DNA of 64,000 nt. It comes from Acidobacteriota bacterium. Lineage in GTDB: Bacteria; Acidobacteriota; Terriglobia; Bryobacterales; Bryobacteraceae. The notes below the pieces were generated by a model. The model searched no databases. It was not told the DNA's origin and saw only the letters and a list, made by a program, of their open reading frames with translations. The DNA is taken from assembly GCA_016871155.1 (NCBI GenBank), contig VFZO01000005.1, positions 1 through 64,000 on the forward strand, written 5' to 3'. Both the position numbers and the translations under genes were made by a program. Shown piece after piece: positions 51,502 to 60,268 of this stretch (positions are counted from its first letter, which is position 1; every line of letters starts with the position of its first letter).

Positions 51502-51807
51502 ATGCTGGATGTCCTCTTCGAGCCCAACCGCCAGAAGATCCTCCAACTGGTCTGGGATGGCGAGAAGACGGCCAGCGAAATCGCCGGACACTTCACGACA
51601 ACCTTTGGTGCCGTTTCTCAGCATCTGAAAGTTCTGCGCGTCAGCGGCCTGCTGGAGGTGCGGAAGAACGGCAGGAAGCGTTACTTCCAGACGAACAAGA
51701 AGCGGCTTGGCCCCATGGCCCGGACGTTCGAACAGCTCTGGAAACTGCAGCTATCCGAATTGAAAACAAGGGCGGAACTCGAGGAGAAGCGACGCCGAGG
51801 GAACTAA
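51502..51807 (+). CDS. ArsR-family winged-helix repressor (second copy)
   Basis: This 101-residue regulator has the helix-turn-helix EPNRQKILQLVWDGEK and TASEIAGHFTTTFGAVSQHL, and a wing with NGRKRYFQTN. The tail is rich in Lys/Arg/Glu. It has no metal-binding cysteines. It probably represses itself and the AHSA1 gene starting two bases downstream through the palindrome at 51471-51494. It differs clearly in sequence from the ArsR at 29234-29566. Confidence 0.9.
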   Translation: MLDVLFEPNRQKILQLVWDGEKTASEIAGHFTTTFGAVSQHLKVLRVSGLLEVRKNGRKRYFQTNKKRLGPMARTFEQLWKLQLSELKTRAELEEKRRRGN

Positions 51808-51809
51808 AC

Positions 51810-52568
51810 GTGCCTGAAAATCTGACCCTGACGATAGACATCGCCGCCCAACCGGCAACGGTCTTCCAATTCCTCTCGGATCCGGAGAAATTCAAACAAT
51901 GGATGGGCCCCGGCGCCAACGTCGGCGACGGCTGCATTACCGTTCAATACCCGGCCGGAGAGACGGCACGTGGCACGCTTCGCGAGTCGGTGCCGGGCAA
52001 GCGCATCGCGTTCGGTTGGGGCTACGACCAGGGCACGCACGGCCTGGCGCCGGACTCCACGACGGTTGTGATTGAACTAGAGCCGATTTCGATCGGGACA
52101 CGGGTAACGCTGACGCACTACGGGCTCGACGCGGCACAACAGGCCGAGCACGCCAAGGGCTGGAAGCATTACCTGGCCCAACTGGCCGGAGCGGCCGCGG
52201 GCGCCGTGTTTGCCGAGGCTTTGCCGAAATCGGTGGAAGCCTATGTCGCCGCATGGAACGAGACGGACTTGGCCAAACGCGCTGAGTTGCTCGAGTTGTG
52301 TTGGGAGGAAACGGGCGTCTTCCGGGACTCCATGGGAGTGGCCGAAGGGCGGATCCAACTGCTGCACTATATCGCCGGTGCGCAGCAGTTCGTGCCCGGC
52401 TTCCGGTTGGAAGCCAGCGGAACGCCGGAACACTGCCACGGCCACTACCGATTCCAATGGCTCATTCGCCTTCCGGACGGATCGGTCATGGCACGAGGCA
52501 CGAACTACGGCCACATGGCGCCCACGGGACGCTTTCAACTAGCCATCGGTTTTGGGGATAGGGCTTAA
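51810..52568 (+). CDS. AHSA1 (SRPBCC) - SnoaL-like fusion protein
   Basis: This 252-residue protein starts at GTG 51810 after a GAGGGA site. It joins an AHSA1/START-like domain (about 1-135; AQPATVFQFLSDPEKFKQWM, RIAFGWGYD) to a SnoaL/NTF2-like domain (about 140-250; VEAYVAAWNETDLAKRAELL, GHYRFQWLIRLPDGS). Both folds form cavities for small ligands. It is co-transcribed with the ArsR gene. The substrate is unknown. Confidence 0.8.
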   Translation: MPENLTLTIDIAAQPATVFQFLSDPEKFKQWMGPGANVGDGCITVQYPAGETARGTLRESVPGKRIAFGWGYDQGTHGLAPDSTTVVIELEPISIGTRVTLTHYGLDAAQQAEHAKGWKHYLAQLAGAAAGAVFAEALPKSVEAYVAAWNETDLAKRAELLELCWEETGVFRDSMGVAEGRIQLLHYIAGAQQFVPGFRLEASGTPEHCHGHYRFQWLIRLPDGSVMARGTNYGHMAPTGRFQLAIGFGDRA

Positions 52569-52572
52569 CGCG

Positions 52573-53439
52573 CTAGGAAAACGCGGCGCGCACCTTGTGC
52601 AGGAACGCCGTCACGATGCTCTCGGGATCACCTTCCCCTAATGCCTCAATAGGAGTGAAGCCGCGATAGCCCACTTTGTCGATGATCCGGCGGAGGCGCG
52701 GCAGATCGATCTCCACCTTCTTCTTGCCATACCAGACGTGCTCCTTGATCTGCCAATTCGAGGAGTAGGGCAGCAGGCGCTGAATCTCTTCGTAGGGATC
52801 GCCGGCGCGGAGGCTGCCGACATCCAGGATCACGGTGAACCAATCGTGGTTCACCAGATCGACGACGCGGATCGTCTCATCGGCTGTCTTAATGAAATCA
52901 TCGTGGTGCTGCAGGCCAATCATCACGCCGCGCGACGCGCCGTAGTCCGCGCATTCCTTGAACGCCGGAATCATCCACTTCAGTGCTTCATCGAAGGTGT
53001 GACCCTCGGGCACTTGCTTACCGGCGAAGACGCGCACCATGTCGCTGCCGAGCTTCTCGGCCACATCCACCCAGTTCTTGACGAGCTGGATATTCTCCTT
53101 GAGGGCCGCCGGATCCGGCAGCGCGAACTCGTTGCGGACACCGGTGCCGGAGATGGTGACGCCGTTCTGAAACGCCATACGCTTCAGCTCCCGGATGGAC
53201 GCGTCGCTCGGGACTTTCGGATACCCAGGGAAGTAGTATCCGGTCATGTCCACGCCGTCGATATTGTTCTTGGCGCAGTAGGTGATGACGTCGCGAACGG
53301 TCATTTTGCCGGCCATCAACGGCCGGTTGAACGAATACGCATTCAGCCCGATCTTGATCTTGGTACCCGGCTGCCGTTTTACGGGCGCGGCGGCCAGGAC
53401 TCCGCTGGCGAGGGTTCCGATCAGTTGGCGGCGGTTCAT
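52573..53439 (-). CDS. Xylose-isomerase-like TIM-barrel sugar phosphate isomerase/epimerase
   Basis: This 288-residue protein has a Tat-like signal (MNRRQLIGTLASGVLAAAP) and an AP-endonuclease-2 type TIM barrel (KIGLNAYSFNRPL, NIDGVDMTGYYFPGY, MIGLQHHDDFIKT, FTVILDVGSL, FTPIEALGEGDPES). Members isomerise or epimerise sugars, often outside the cytoplasm in this group. It is the third gene of the second DUF1501 operon (ATGA overlap with DUF1501), a partner not found in the first operon. Confidence 0.85.
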   Translation of the reverse strand: MNRRQLIGTLASGVLAAAPVKRQPGTKIKIGLNAYSFNRPLMAGKMTVRDVITYCAKNNIDGVDMTGYYFPGYPKVPSDASIRELKRMAFQNGVTISGTGVRNEFALPDPAALKENIQLVKNWVDVAEKLGSDMVRVFAGKQVPEGHTFDEALKWMIPAFKECADYGASRGVMIGLQHHDDFIKTADETIRVVDLVNHDWFTVILDVGSLRAGDPYEEIQRLLPYSSNWQIKEHVWYGKKKVEIDLPRLRRIIDKVGYRGFTPIEALGEGDPESIVTAFLHKVRAAFS

Positions 53440-54827
53440 GCGAGGATTTCCTTCAGAACGCGGGCCGGGGTTACGCCGACGAGCGACTCGTCGCGGCCTT
53501 CGTGGAAGAACGTGTTCTTTTGATAGTCGATGCCGAGCAGGTGCTGGACGGTAGCATGGATATCGGCATGCCCGGTCTTTTGATCGGCCACGGCGGCATA
53601 CCCCAATTCATCGGTCGCGCCGAAGTCGAGCCCCGGCTTGATGCCGGCGCCGGCCATCCACATGCCGAAGCCGTACGGGTTATGGTCGCGGCCCGGTGCT
53701 GTGTTGCGCGCCTCAATGGTTGGCAAGCGCCCGAACTCGCCGGACCACACAACTAGCGTGTCCTTTAACATGCCTCGCTGGCCAAGATCGGTGAGCAGGG
53801 CCGACATACCTTGGTCGATGTAGTGGCAAAGGCCGGGCAACTGGCCGGCGATATTCGAGTGGGTGTCCCAACCGCCGCCGCCATAGATCTGTACGAAACG
53901 GACGCCGCTTTCGATCAAGCGGCGGGCCATCAGGCACTGCTTACCGAAACTCCCGGAGGCCTTTTCGTCGATGCCGTAGAGCTTCTTGATGGCTTCCGGT
54001 TCCTGGTCGAAATCGGCGACGCGGAGCGCCTCGGTCTGCATTTGGGCCGCGAGTTCATAGTTGGCGATTCGCGCTTCCAAATCCTGGTCGAGCGGGCGAG
54101 CGGCCTTCTGCTCGGTATTCAACTCCTTCAACATGGACAGCAGGCGCTGCTGATTCTCGGGGGTGATCGCGTCGGGACGCTTGATATCGAAAATCGGCGC
54201 TTTGGCGTCTGGACGCATGGCCGTGCCAGTGAACACGGGCGGCAGCCAGGCCGACGAATGCGCGCGGCTCCCGATGGAAGCTCCTTCGCCAAGAGCGACA
54301 AAACCGGGGAGGTTCTGATTTGCGGTGCCGAGTGCATAGGTCACCCAGGAGCCGAGCGTAGGAAATCCGGTGAAACCACGGCCGGTGACGAAGGTGAACT
54401 GCGCGGTCGAGTGGTCAATGCGGTCGGTGGTCATCGAGCGGACGAAGGTGACCTTGTCGACGACCTTTTGAAAGTGCGGCAGAAGATTCGAGATTTCACG
54501 GCCGGACTGGCCGCTGCGTGTGTACGGCCATGGACTGGCCATGATCTCCTGCGAGCCATTGAGCGCGCGGCCTTTGATTTCGAACGGCGCGGGTTTACCG
54601 TTATACTTCGCCAGGACCGGCTTGGGATCGAACATATCGATGGTGGATGGCCCTCCGCCGATGTAGAGAAATATGACGTTCTTCGCCTTGGGCGCGAAGT
54701 GGGGCTGCCTGGGCTTCATGGTGAAGCTGCGTGCGGCCTCTGCGGCCATCAGCGAGTGGCAGGCCACGCCGCCGAAGCCGAGGGCGGTCTCACGCAATGC
54801 TTGTCTTCGCGACAAAAATCGGGTCAT
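53436..54827 (-). CDS. DUF1501 exported protein (second copy)
   Basis: This 463-residue protein has a Tat signal (LSRRQALRETALGFGGVACH) and the DUF1501 blocks IFLYIGGGPSTIDMFDPKP, VTFVRSMTTDRIDHS, FVQIYGGGGWDTHSN, VVWSGEFGRLPTIE and GRDHNPYGFGMWMAGAG. It is a paralogue of the protein at 45167-46462 and has the same partner type upstream (DUF1549/DUF1553). The enzymatic role is unknown; the order PSD1, DUF1501, isomerase suggests breakdown of an external carbohydrate (inference). Confidence 0.9.
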   Translation of the reverse strand: MTRFLSRRQALRETALGFGGVACHSLMAAEAARSFTMKPRQPHFAPKAKNVIFLYIGGGPSTIDMFDPKPVLAKYNGKPAPFEIKGRALNGSQEIMASPWPYTRSGQSGREISNLLPHFQKVVDKVTFVRSMTTDRIDHSTAQFTFVTGRGFTGFPTLGSWVTYALGTANQNLPGFVALGEGASIGSRAHSSAWLPPVFTGTAMRPDAKAPIFDIKRPDAITPENQQRLLSMLKELNTEQKAARPLDQDLEARIANYELAAQMQTEALRVADFDQEPEAIKKLYGIDEKASGSFGKQCLMARRLIESGVRFVQIYGGGGWDTHSNIAGQLPGLCHYIDQGMSALLTDLGQRGMLKDTLVVWSGEFGRLPTIEARNTAPGRDHNPYGFGMWMAGAGIKPGLDFGATDELGYAAVADQKTGHADIHATVQHLLGIDYQKNTFFHEGRDESLVGVTPARVLKEILA

Positions 54828-54836
54828 GGAATTACC

Positions 54837-57347
54837 TCAGAAGCTATAGAGAAAATCGTTGGCGCCTGTTAAGGCTTGCAGAAACAGCCGCAGCCCGTCA
54901 GCAGGATCGGAACCCGCGGCGATGGCGGCCTTTCCGATTTCGAGCTCTCGCGCGGTGGGCGGGCGCGTATAAGCGGCTTCGAAGGCCTTGGCCAGCGCGA
55001 CGCCAGGATCTCCCTGGGACTGCTCTAGCAGTTGCTGGGCCCAGGCTTTCGTCGCGCGCAGGACGAGAGGCCCATTGAGCAGCGCCAGGGCTTGCGTTGG
55101 CAGCGCGGACCGGAACCGCTGGGACTGATTATCCGCGGTCATGGTAGGCGCGTCGAAGGCATGCAGGAAGGCCACCGGCCGGGTGCGCGTTTGGGCGATA
55201 TAGAGGCTGCGGCGTGAGGCGCCGCCCTTTTCGTCGTCCTCCATCCACTGCCCATCGGCGCCTCGCTTAATGGGCTCCTGCCTGCCGAACATCTTGCCGT
55301 TCAGCAGTCCGCTGACCTGCAGCATGGAGTCGCGAATCGTCTCCGCTTCCAGGCGCAGCGGAGGCTTACGCCACAGCAGCTTGGCCGATGGGTCGGCGGC
55401 GAGGTACTCCGCGTTTTCCCCGGAACCCTGACGGTAGACTTTGGACATCATAATCTCTTTGTGCAGACGCTTCAGATCCCAACCGTTCTCCTGGAACGTG
55501 ACCGCCAAATGGTCCAGCAGTTCCGGATGAGACGGCTTCTCGCCCTGCTTGCCAAAATCGTCGACCGAGCGGACGATTCCTTCGCCGAAATGGAACTGCC
55601 AAACGCGATTCACAAACACGCGGGAGACGAGCGGATTCTCACGGCTGACCAGCCAGTTCGCGAGCGTCAGCCGGCGGCCGGTGTGATTCCAGTCCGGATG
55701 CGAGGCGGGGTCTGGGAAAGCGAACGGCTTTTCGGGATTGTCGAGCACCGCCGGCAAACCGGGTTGCACGGCGGAGCCGGGCGCCAAATAGTTGCCGCGC
55801 TGCAAGATGTAGGTCGGAGATGGAGTCTTCGAAACGTCCCAGGCCGCTTCAATGTAGTTCGGGTCGACTGAAGTCTGCGTCTTGCGTCGATTCATCCGCT
55901 TCGTGATCAACTCCTGTTTCCACGTAAGCAATTCCGGGTAGCGCTTCTCGAGGTCGGCGTCGGATAGGGTACCCTTCTCCGGATTGCGGTCCACTTCGAG
56001 ATCCGGATCGTCCTCAATGATCCTGCGCAGCGCAAGGCGGCGCTCCGGAGCCATGTCGCGGCCCTCCAGGGTCTCCTTCCGGAAGCGCTGATAAGAAGCC
56101 TCCAGGAGATCGTCAAGCCGGCGAATCGCCTTGGCGTCGTTGCTGGTAACGTCCTTGATCCACACGGCGCGCTTATCCTGCGGAACGTCGATGACCATGC
56201 GGCTAGGCCAGGGCCCGTACTTCACGCTGGCGGCGAGCCAGTTTTCCGGATCCCAGGTCGCCTGATAGACGGAGGTGAGCTTGTAGTAATCCTTTTGGAG
56301 GATAGGATCAAACTTGTGATCGTGGCAGCGCGCACACCCAACGGAGAGGCCGAGGACGGCGGTAAGGCTTGTCTCCACCGTTTTCTGCAGCGCATCGAAA
56401 TACTTGTCGACCTCATAAATGGTTTGATTGTCCGTAATGTCGGCAATGGTACGGAGGTAACCGGTAGCCACCAGCGCCTCGCGCTGTTCCTCGGTAGGAG
56501 TGGAGTGCGGCTTGTAGTTCACGAGTTGATCTCCGGCGAACTGTTCAAGCAGGAAACGGTTAATGGGTTTGTTCGAGTTGAACGCGCGAATCACGTAGTC
56601 GCGATACTTCCAGGATGTCTCCCGCTCCACATCACCGGCGTCGCCGAGCGAATCCGAGTAGCCCGCGATATCGAGCCAGTGGCGGCCCCAATGTTCTCCA
56701 TACTTTTCCGAGGCCAACAGCCGGTCGATTAATTTCTCGTAGGCCTCCGGCGACTTGTCGTCGAGGAACGCCTTGGTCTCCGCAGGCGTTGGCGGCAGTC
56801 CGTTCAGGTCCAGATAGGCGCGCCGAACCAGCGTCCGCCTTGCGGCCTCCGGCTGCATCGTCCAACCCTTCTCCTTCAACCTCGCATTGACGAAAAAGTC
56901 GATAGCGCCCTTGGCTGGAGCGTTGGGCTTCACCGGCGCCTGGAAGGACCACCACTTGCGGGCCTCTGGCGTGATCCGCGCTGCCTCGTGGGCCTGCTCC
57001 GCCTTGGCGAGATCCTGCACAGGGAAGCGGCCATGTTCAATATACGCGCCGAGTAACTGTTTTTGCGCGTTGGAGAGCTTGCCCCCCATCGGCATTTTCC
57101 CGCTTTCGATCTGGAGCCACAACAGGCTGCTCTTCGGCTTGCCGGGGGCGATGACCGGGCCGCTGGCGCCGCCGGCCATGAGTCCGGCGAAGGAGGTGAG
57201 GTCCAGTCCGCCCATCTTCCGTTCGGGGCTATGGCACGACGTACAGTTCTTTTGGAGTACGGGAAGAACCTCGTCCTTGAAGAGCGGTGCACGCTGAGCA
57301 AAGGAAGCGGGAGCGAGCAGGCAGACCAGTAGGAAAAATCGAGACAT
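54837..57347 (-). CDS. PSCyt1/DUF1549/DUF1553 exported protein
   Basis: This 836-residue protein has a signal (MSRFFLLVCLLAPASFAQ). A planctomycete-type cytochrome domain with haem motif CTSCH (Cys35-His39, SPERKMGGLDL) is followed by DUF1549 (about 145-360, DLNGLPPTPAE, VGCARCHDHKFDPI) and DUF1553 (about 560-810, VNRVWQFHFGEGIV, DHLAVTFQENGWDLK). It may pass electrons from the DUF1501 partner. It starts the operon and has a TATGAT hexamer in the 49-base gap to the divergent creatininase-like gene. Confidence 0.9.
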   Translation of the reverse strand: MSRFFLLVCLLAPASFAQRAPLFKDEVLPVLQKNCTSCHSPERKMGGLDLTSFAGLMAGGASGPVIAPGKPKSSLLWLQIESGKMPMGGKLSNAQKQLLGAYIEHGRFPVQDLAKAEQAHEAARITPEARKWWSFQAPVKPNAPAKGAIDFFVNARLKEKGWTMQPEAARRTLVRRAYLDLNGLPPTPAETKAFLDDKSPEAYEKLIDRLLASEKYGEHWGRHWLDIAGYSDSLGDAGDVERETSWKYRDYVIRAFNSNKPINRFLLEQFAGDQLVNYKPHSTPTEEQREALVATGYLRTIADITDNQTIYEVDKYFDALQKTVETSLTAVLGLSVGCARCHDHKFDPILQKDYYKLTSVYQATWDPENWLAASVKYGPWPSRMVIDVPQDKRAVWIKDVTSNDAKAIRRLDDLLEASYQRFRKETLEGRDMAPERRLALRRIIEDDPDLEVDRNPEKGTLSDADLEKRYPELLTWKQELITKRMNRRKTQTSVDPNYIEAAWDVSKTPSPTYILQRGNYLAPGSAVQPGLPAVLDNPEKPFAFPDPASHPDWNHTGRRLTLANWLVSRENPLVSRVFVNRVWQFHFGEGIVRSVDDFGKQGEKPSHPELLDHLAVTFQENGWDLKRLHKEIMMSKVYRQGSGENAEYLAADPSAKLLWRKPPLRLEAETIRDSMLQVSGLLNGKMFGRQEPIKRGADGQWMEDDEKGGASRRSLYIAQTRTRPVAFLHAFDAPTMTADNQSQRFRSALPTQALALLNGPLVLRATKAWAQQLLEQSQGDPGVALAKAFEAAYTRPPTARELEIGKAAIAAGSDPADGLRLFLQALTGANDFLYSF

Positions 57348-57396
57348 TTCTGGCTCCTGCCAATGTCATATCATACGGAACGCGAGGGAACAAGCC

Positions 57397-58287
57397 ATGG
57401 GCATTCGATTACTGACGGTATTTTTGGCCGGATTAGCGCTTAGCGGACAGGTCCGGAAGCTCCACACACGCGATTTGACGAGGCTGAGCCACCTGCAAGT
57501 CGCGGAGCAACTAAAGAAGTCGGACGTCATATTTATACCGGTCGGCGCAGTGGAAACCAACGGAATCCAGCCATCGGACAGGGACTACGTCTACGCCCTG
57601 AGTCTTGCCATGACGATGGCCGAGGAGACCGGCGGGTTGTACATGCCGGGGCTGGCGTGGTCCTATCCAGGCACGACGCTGCCCGCGCCTTCGACGATCG
57701 GCTTCAAAATCGGCTCCGGCACGGCTTTCCTGAAAGAGACCGCACACTCTTTGCTGCGGCAGGGGTTCCGGCGGCAGGTCTACCTGTCCATGAGCCACGG
57801 TCCGGCGGCGCTGACCGCTGGCACACTCGTCCGAGAATTCTACGACGAGGCCCGGGTGCCGCTCCTGTACATCAACATGGACGAGTTTCTGCCAAAGATC
57901 AAAGTTGTGGCGGCGGACCGGGACAAGTTCCTGTACGGCGCGCATATGATCACGGGCCGGCTGGAGGATCTGGCTCTAAAGGGTGACTACGGAGAAACGC
58001 CGCATTCCACGGCGCCGCCGAATGAAGGGTTGGCCAAGCTGGGCAAGCTCGGATTTTCCGGGAGCCTCTACCTGGGCTCCTGGATTAACGATGTTCTCGC
58101 GCACGGCGGCTCCGGAACGCTGCCGGCAACGGCCGCCGAACGCGAAGCATGGGGCCAGCACGGGGCGGCGCAGATCCGCTCCGTGGTCAAGAGGATGCAG
58201 TTACCCGGCGCGATGGAGGCGTTACGCCAGCATGACCGTTACACGCAGGATGTGATTGTTCCCCGCCTACGAGAGTGGCTGCGGTAG
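57397..58287 (+). CDS. Creatininase-family protein with altered metal site
   Basis: This 296-residue protein has a signal-like start (IRLLTVFLAGLALSGQ) and the creatininase fold opening FIPVGAVETNGI. Active members have ExH at this place and a following Asp; here it is E53-T-N55, so His is replaced by Asn, and the later NGHGGN is SMSHGPA. Metal binding is therefore probably weakened. A GAGGGA ribosome site precedes ATG 57397. Function unknown; it may be a secreted amidohydrolase-like protein. The 3' end overlaps the next, convergent gene by 49 bases. Confidence 0.75.
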   Translation: MGIRLLTVFLAGLALSGQVRKLHTRDLTRLSHLQVAEQLKKSDVIFIPVGAVETNGIQPSDRDYVYALSLAMTMAEETGGLYMPGLAWSYPGTTLPAPSTIGFKIGSGTAFLKETAHSLLRQGFRRQVYLSMSHGPAALTAGTLVREFYDEARVPLLYINMDEFLPKIKVVAADRDKFLYGAHMITGRLEDLALKGDYGETPHSTAPPNEGLAKLGKLGFSGSLYLGSWINDVLAHGGSGTLPATAAEREAWGQHGAAQIRSVVKRMQLPGAMEALRQHDRYTQDVIVPRLREWLR

Positions 58288-58898
58288 AAGCCGAGCGCGA
58301 ACATCGAGGCCCCAAGCGGCAACGCCATACGCGGCTCGGGCGCTTCGACGATTTCCGATGCGCTGATCGCGCCCAGCAGGGTCTGGCTATAACTGCTGCC
58401 CTGCGACGGCACCCAGAATTGAACACCCATCGACGACTGTCCTGCACTTGCGGCCAAATACTGATTGGCCAGGGCCTGTATTTGAGGATCTATGTTTCCG
58501 GTGTAGCGAAACATTCCGGTGCTCAGATCGTCGCCGGCATCCACGACAACTTCCCAAATCGCCAGTTGCAACGCCGCGGCCTGCCAGCCTTCGGTCAGAG
58601 TTGCGTTGTAGGTGTTGTACAACCAGGCGAGCCGGTCGCCTTCGGCGTAGAGAAATTCGGGAATCGCATACACAGAAACCGGGCCTGAACGCAGCGAAAC
58701 ACTCGGGTCCGCGCAGTAGAGCAGGGCCGGTAACGAGCCATTGAAATAGACTCCGATCTGGCCGGCATAGACGTTCTTGGTGTTCCCGTTCACCTCGATA
58801 GAGAGTGCCTGGAAAAGGTGAGGTAGAGAATTGTCCTTTGTAATGGTGGTCGCCACCAGGGGGAAGGCGGCCGCAAGGACCGCGAGAAGAAATCGCAT
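58239..58898 (-). CDS. Secreted protein with PEP-CTERM-like sorting tail
   Basis: This 219-residue protein has a signal (MRFLLAVLAAAFPLVA). Its body resembles acidobacterial PEP-CTERM proteins (VYAGQIGVYFNGS, LPALLYCADPSVSL, AWLYNTYNA, AALQLAIWEVVVDAGD). The tail has APEPRMALPLGASMFALGF followed by RSHSRRR, that is Glu-Pro, a hydrophobic stretch and a basic end, as in exosortase-processed proteins. No exosortase gene is in the window. An upstream ATG 11 codons earlier is out of homology. Confidence 0.65.
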   Translation of the reverse strand: MRFLLAVLAAAFPLVATTITKDNSLPHLFQALSIEVNGNTKNVYAGQIGVYFNGSLPALLYCADPSVSLRSGPVSVYAIPEFLYAEGDRLAWLYNTYNATLTEGWQAAALQLAIWEVVVDAGDDLSTGMFRYTGNIDPQIQALANQYLAASAGQSSMGVQFWVPSQGSSYSQTLLGAISASEIVEAPEPRMALPLGASMFALGFYRSHSRRRGTITSCV

Positions 58899-59044
58899 AC
58901 GTCGAGGAATGCAGTTCGAGGGCCACGCCAAACTGTTGAAAACACGCGTCGCCTGCGTGCCAGAATGAAACCCGTTTCATTGTGGTCCACCGAAGCGGTA
59001 CGCAAGGCATAGAATAGGCGGATGTCTTTCCAAGGAGCGGCGCG

Positions 59045-60268
59045 GTGATTTCAAGACGGTGGTTCGTGGTTTGCTGGCTAAGTTTGGGCATGATCATCGC
59101 CTACGTCGACCGGGTCAATTTGACTTCGGCCATGCCCCTTCTGGGCGGCGATTTGAAGCTCGACGCCGAGCAACGCGGAATGGCGATGTCGGCGTTCTTT
59201 TGGACCTACACGATCGGACAAATTCCGGCCGGCATGCTCGTGGACCGGCGTGGAGTTCGTTTGCTTTACGCAGCGGGCATTACCCTTTGGAGCCTGGCCA
59301 GCGCGTTGACAGTCTTCGCCACTGGCCTTTGGTCATTGGTGATTACGCGCTGGGTGGTCGGCTTGGGGGAGAGCGTCGTGACGTCGTCGTCGCTGCGGTA
59401 TATCCGCGCGCACTTCCAGGAAAAGGAACGTGGCTTTGCGGTGGGTGTCTATATGACCGGCACCAAAATCGGCCCCGCCATCGGCTTTCCGCTCGCCGGA
59501 TGGCTGGTAGCCAACTACGGCTGGCAGGCGATGTTTCTGTGCATGGGGCTCGGCAGCATGCTGTGGCTTGGGCCGTGGATGGCTACCGTGCCCTCCACCG
59601 ATCCCGCAGCCCAACCTGCCACACCGGGTGTGAAATCCGAATCGTATACGCTGTCGCAGGCGTTGTCCACCAAAGCCATGTGGGGCATCATCCTCGGGAC
59701 GTACTGCTACATGTATTTTGTCTACTACTGCATGACCTGGATGCCGGAGTACTTCCAGAAGGCGCACAACATGTCGATCAAGGACTCTAATTGGTTTGTC
59801 GGCGCGTCGTTCGGCGGTATGGCGATGGTCGCGGCGCTCGGCGGCTGGGCGGCAGACCGGTGGATCGCCCGCGGCGCCGAGCCGATCTTCGTCCGCCGCG
59901 TCTTTACGATCGCCGGCTTCGTGATGGCGGCCATGCAGACGTTAAGCGTGTTCACAACTTCGCAGCCGCTCATGATCGGCATCACCGTCGCGGCGCTGTG
60001 CGGCCTTGGCTTGGCGACCGCCAACTACTGGGCGCTGACCACCACACTGATGCCCGGCGCCGTGCCCGTTGCGATCCAGAACACGGCCGCGAACCTCGCA
60101 GGAATTGTCGCGCCCTGGCTGACCGGATGGATGATCAAGAAGACCGGCAGCTTCGAAGCGCCAATCATGGCAGTGGGCGTGTGGCTGCTGTTGGGGATCT
60201 TCTCCTATGCGGTGCTCGTCAGAAAGACAACCGTAGCGCAAACTGAACCTGTCTTGCAGGGAAGGTAG
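59045..60268 (+). CDS. MFS transporter, anion:cation symporter type
   Basis: This 407-residue carrier has twelve membrane helices. Motifs of the ACS branch of the major facilitator family are present: IAYVDRVNLTSAMPLL at the first helix, the loop GMLVDRRGVRLLY, and RWVVGLGESVVTSSSLRYI. Relatives take up hexuronates, galactonate or similar sugar acids, so an acidic sugar is likely. GTG 59045 is preceded by AAGGAG, and TAGAAT about 30 bases upstream is a possible -10. The end overlaps the receptor gene on the other strand by 50 bases. Confidence 0.9.
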   Translation: MISRRWFVVCWLSLGMIIAYVDRVNLTSAMPLLGGDLKLDAEQRGMAMSAFFWTYTIGQIPAGMLVDRRGVRLLYAAGITLWSLASALTVFATGLWSLVITRWVVGLGESVVTSSSLRYIRAHFQEKERGFAVGVYMTGTKIGPAIGFPLAGWLVANYGWQAMFLCMGLGSMLWLGPWMATVPSTDPAAQPATPGVKSESYTLSQALSTKAMWGIILGTYCYMYFVYYCMTWMPEYFQKAHNMSIKDSNWFVGASFGGMAMVAALGGWAADRWIARGAEPIFVRRVFTIAGFVMAAMQTLSVFTTSQPLMIGITVAALCGLGLATANYWALTTTLMPGAVPVAIQNTAANLAGIVAPWLTGWMIKKTGSFEAPIMAVGVWLLLGIFSYAVLVRKTTVAQTEPVLQGR

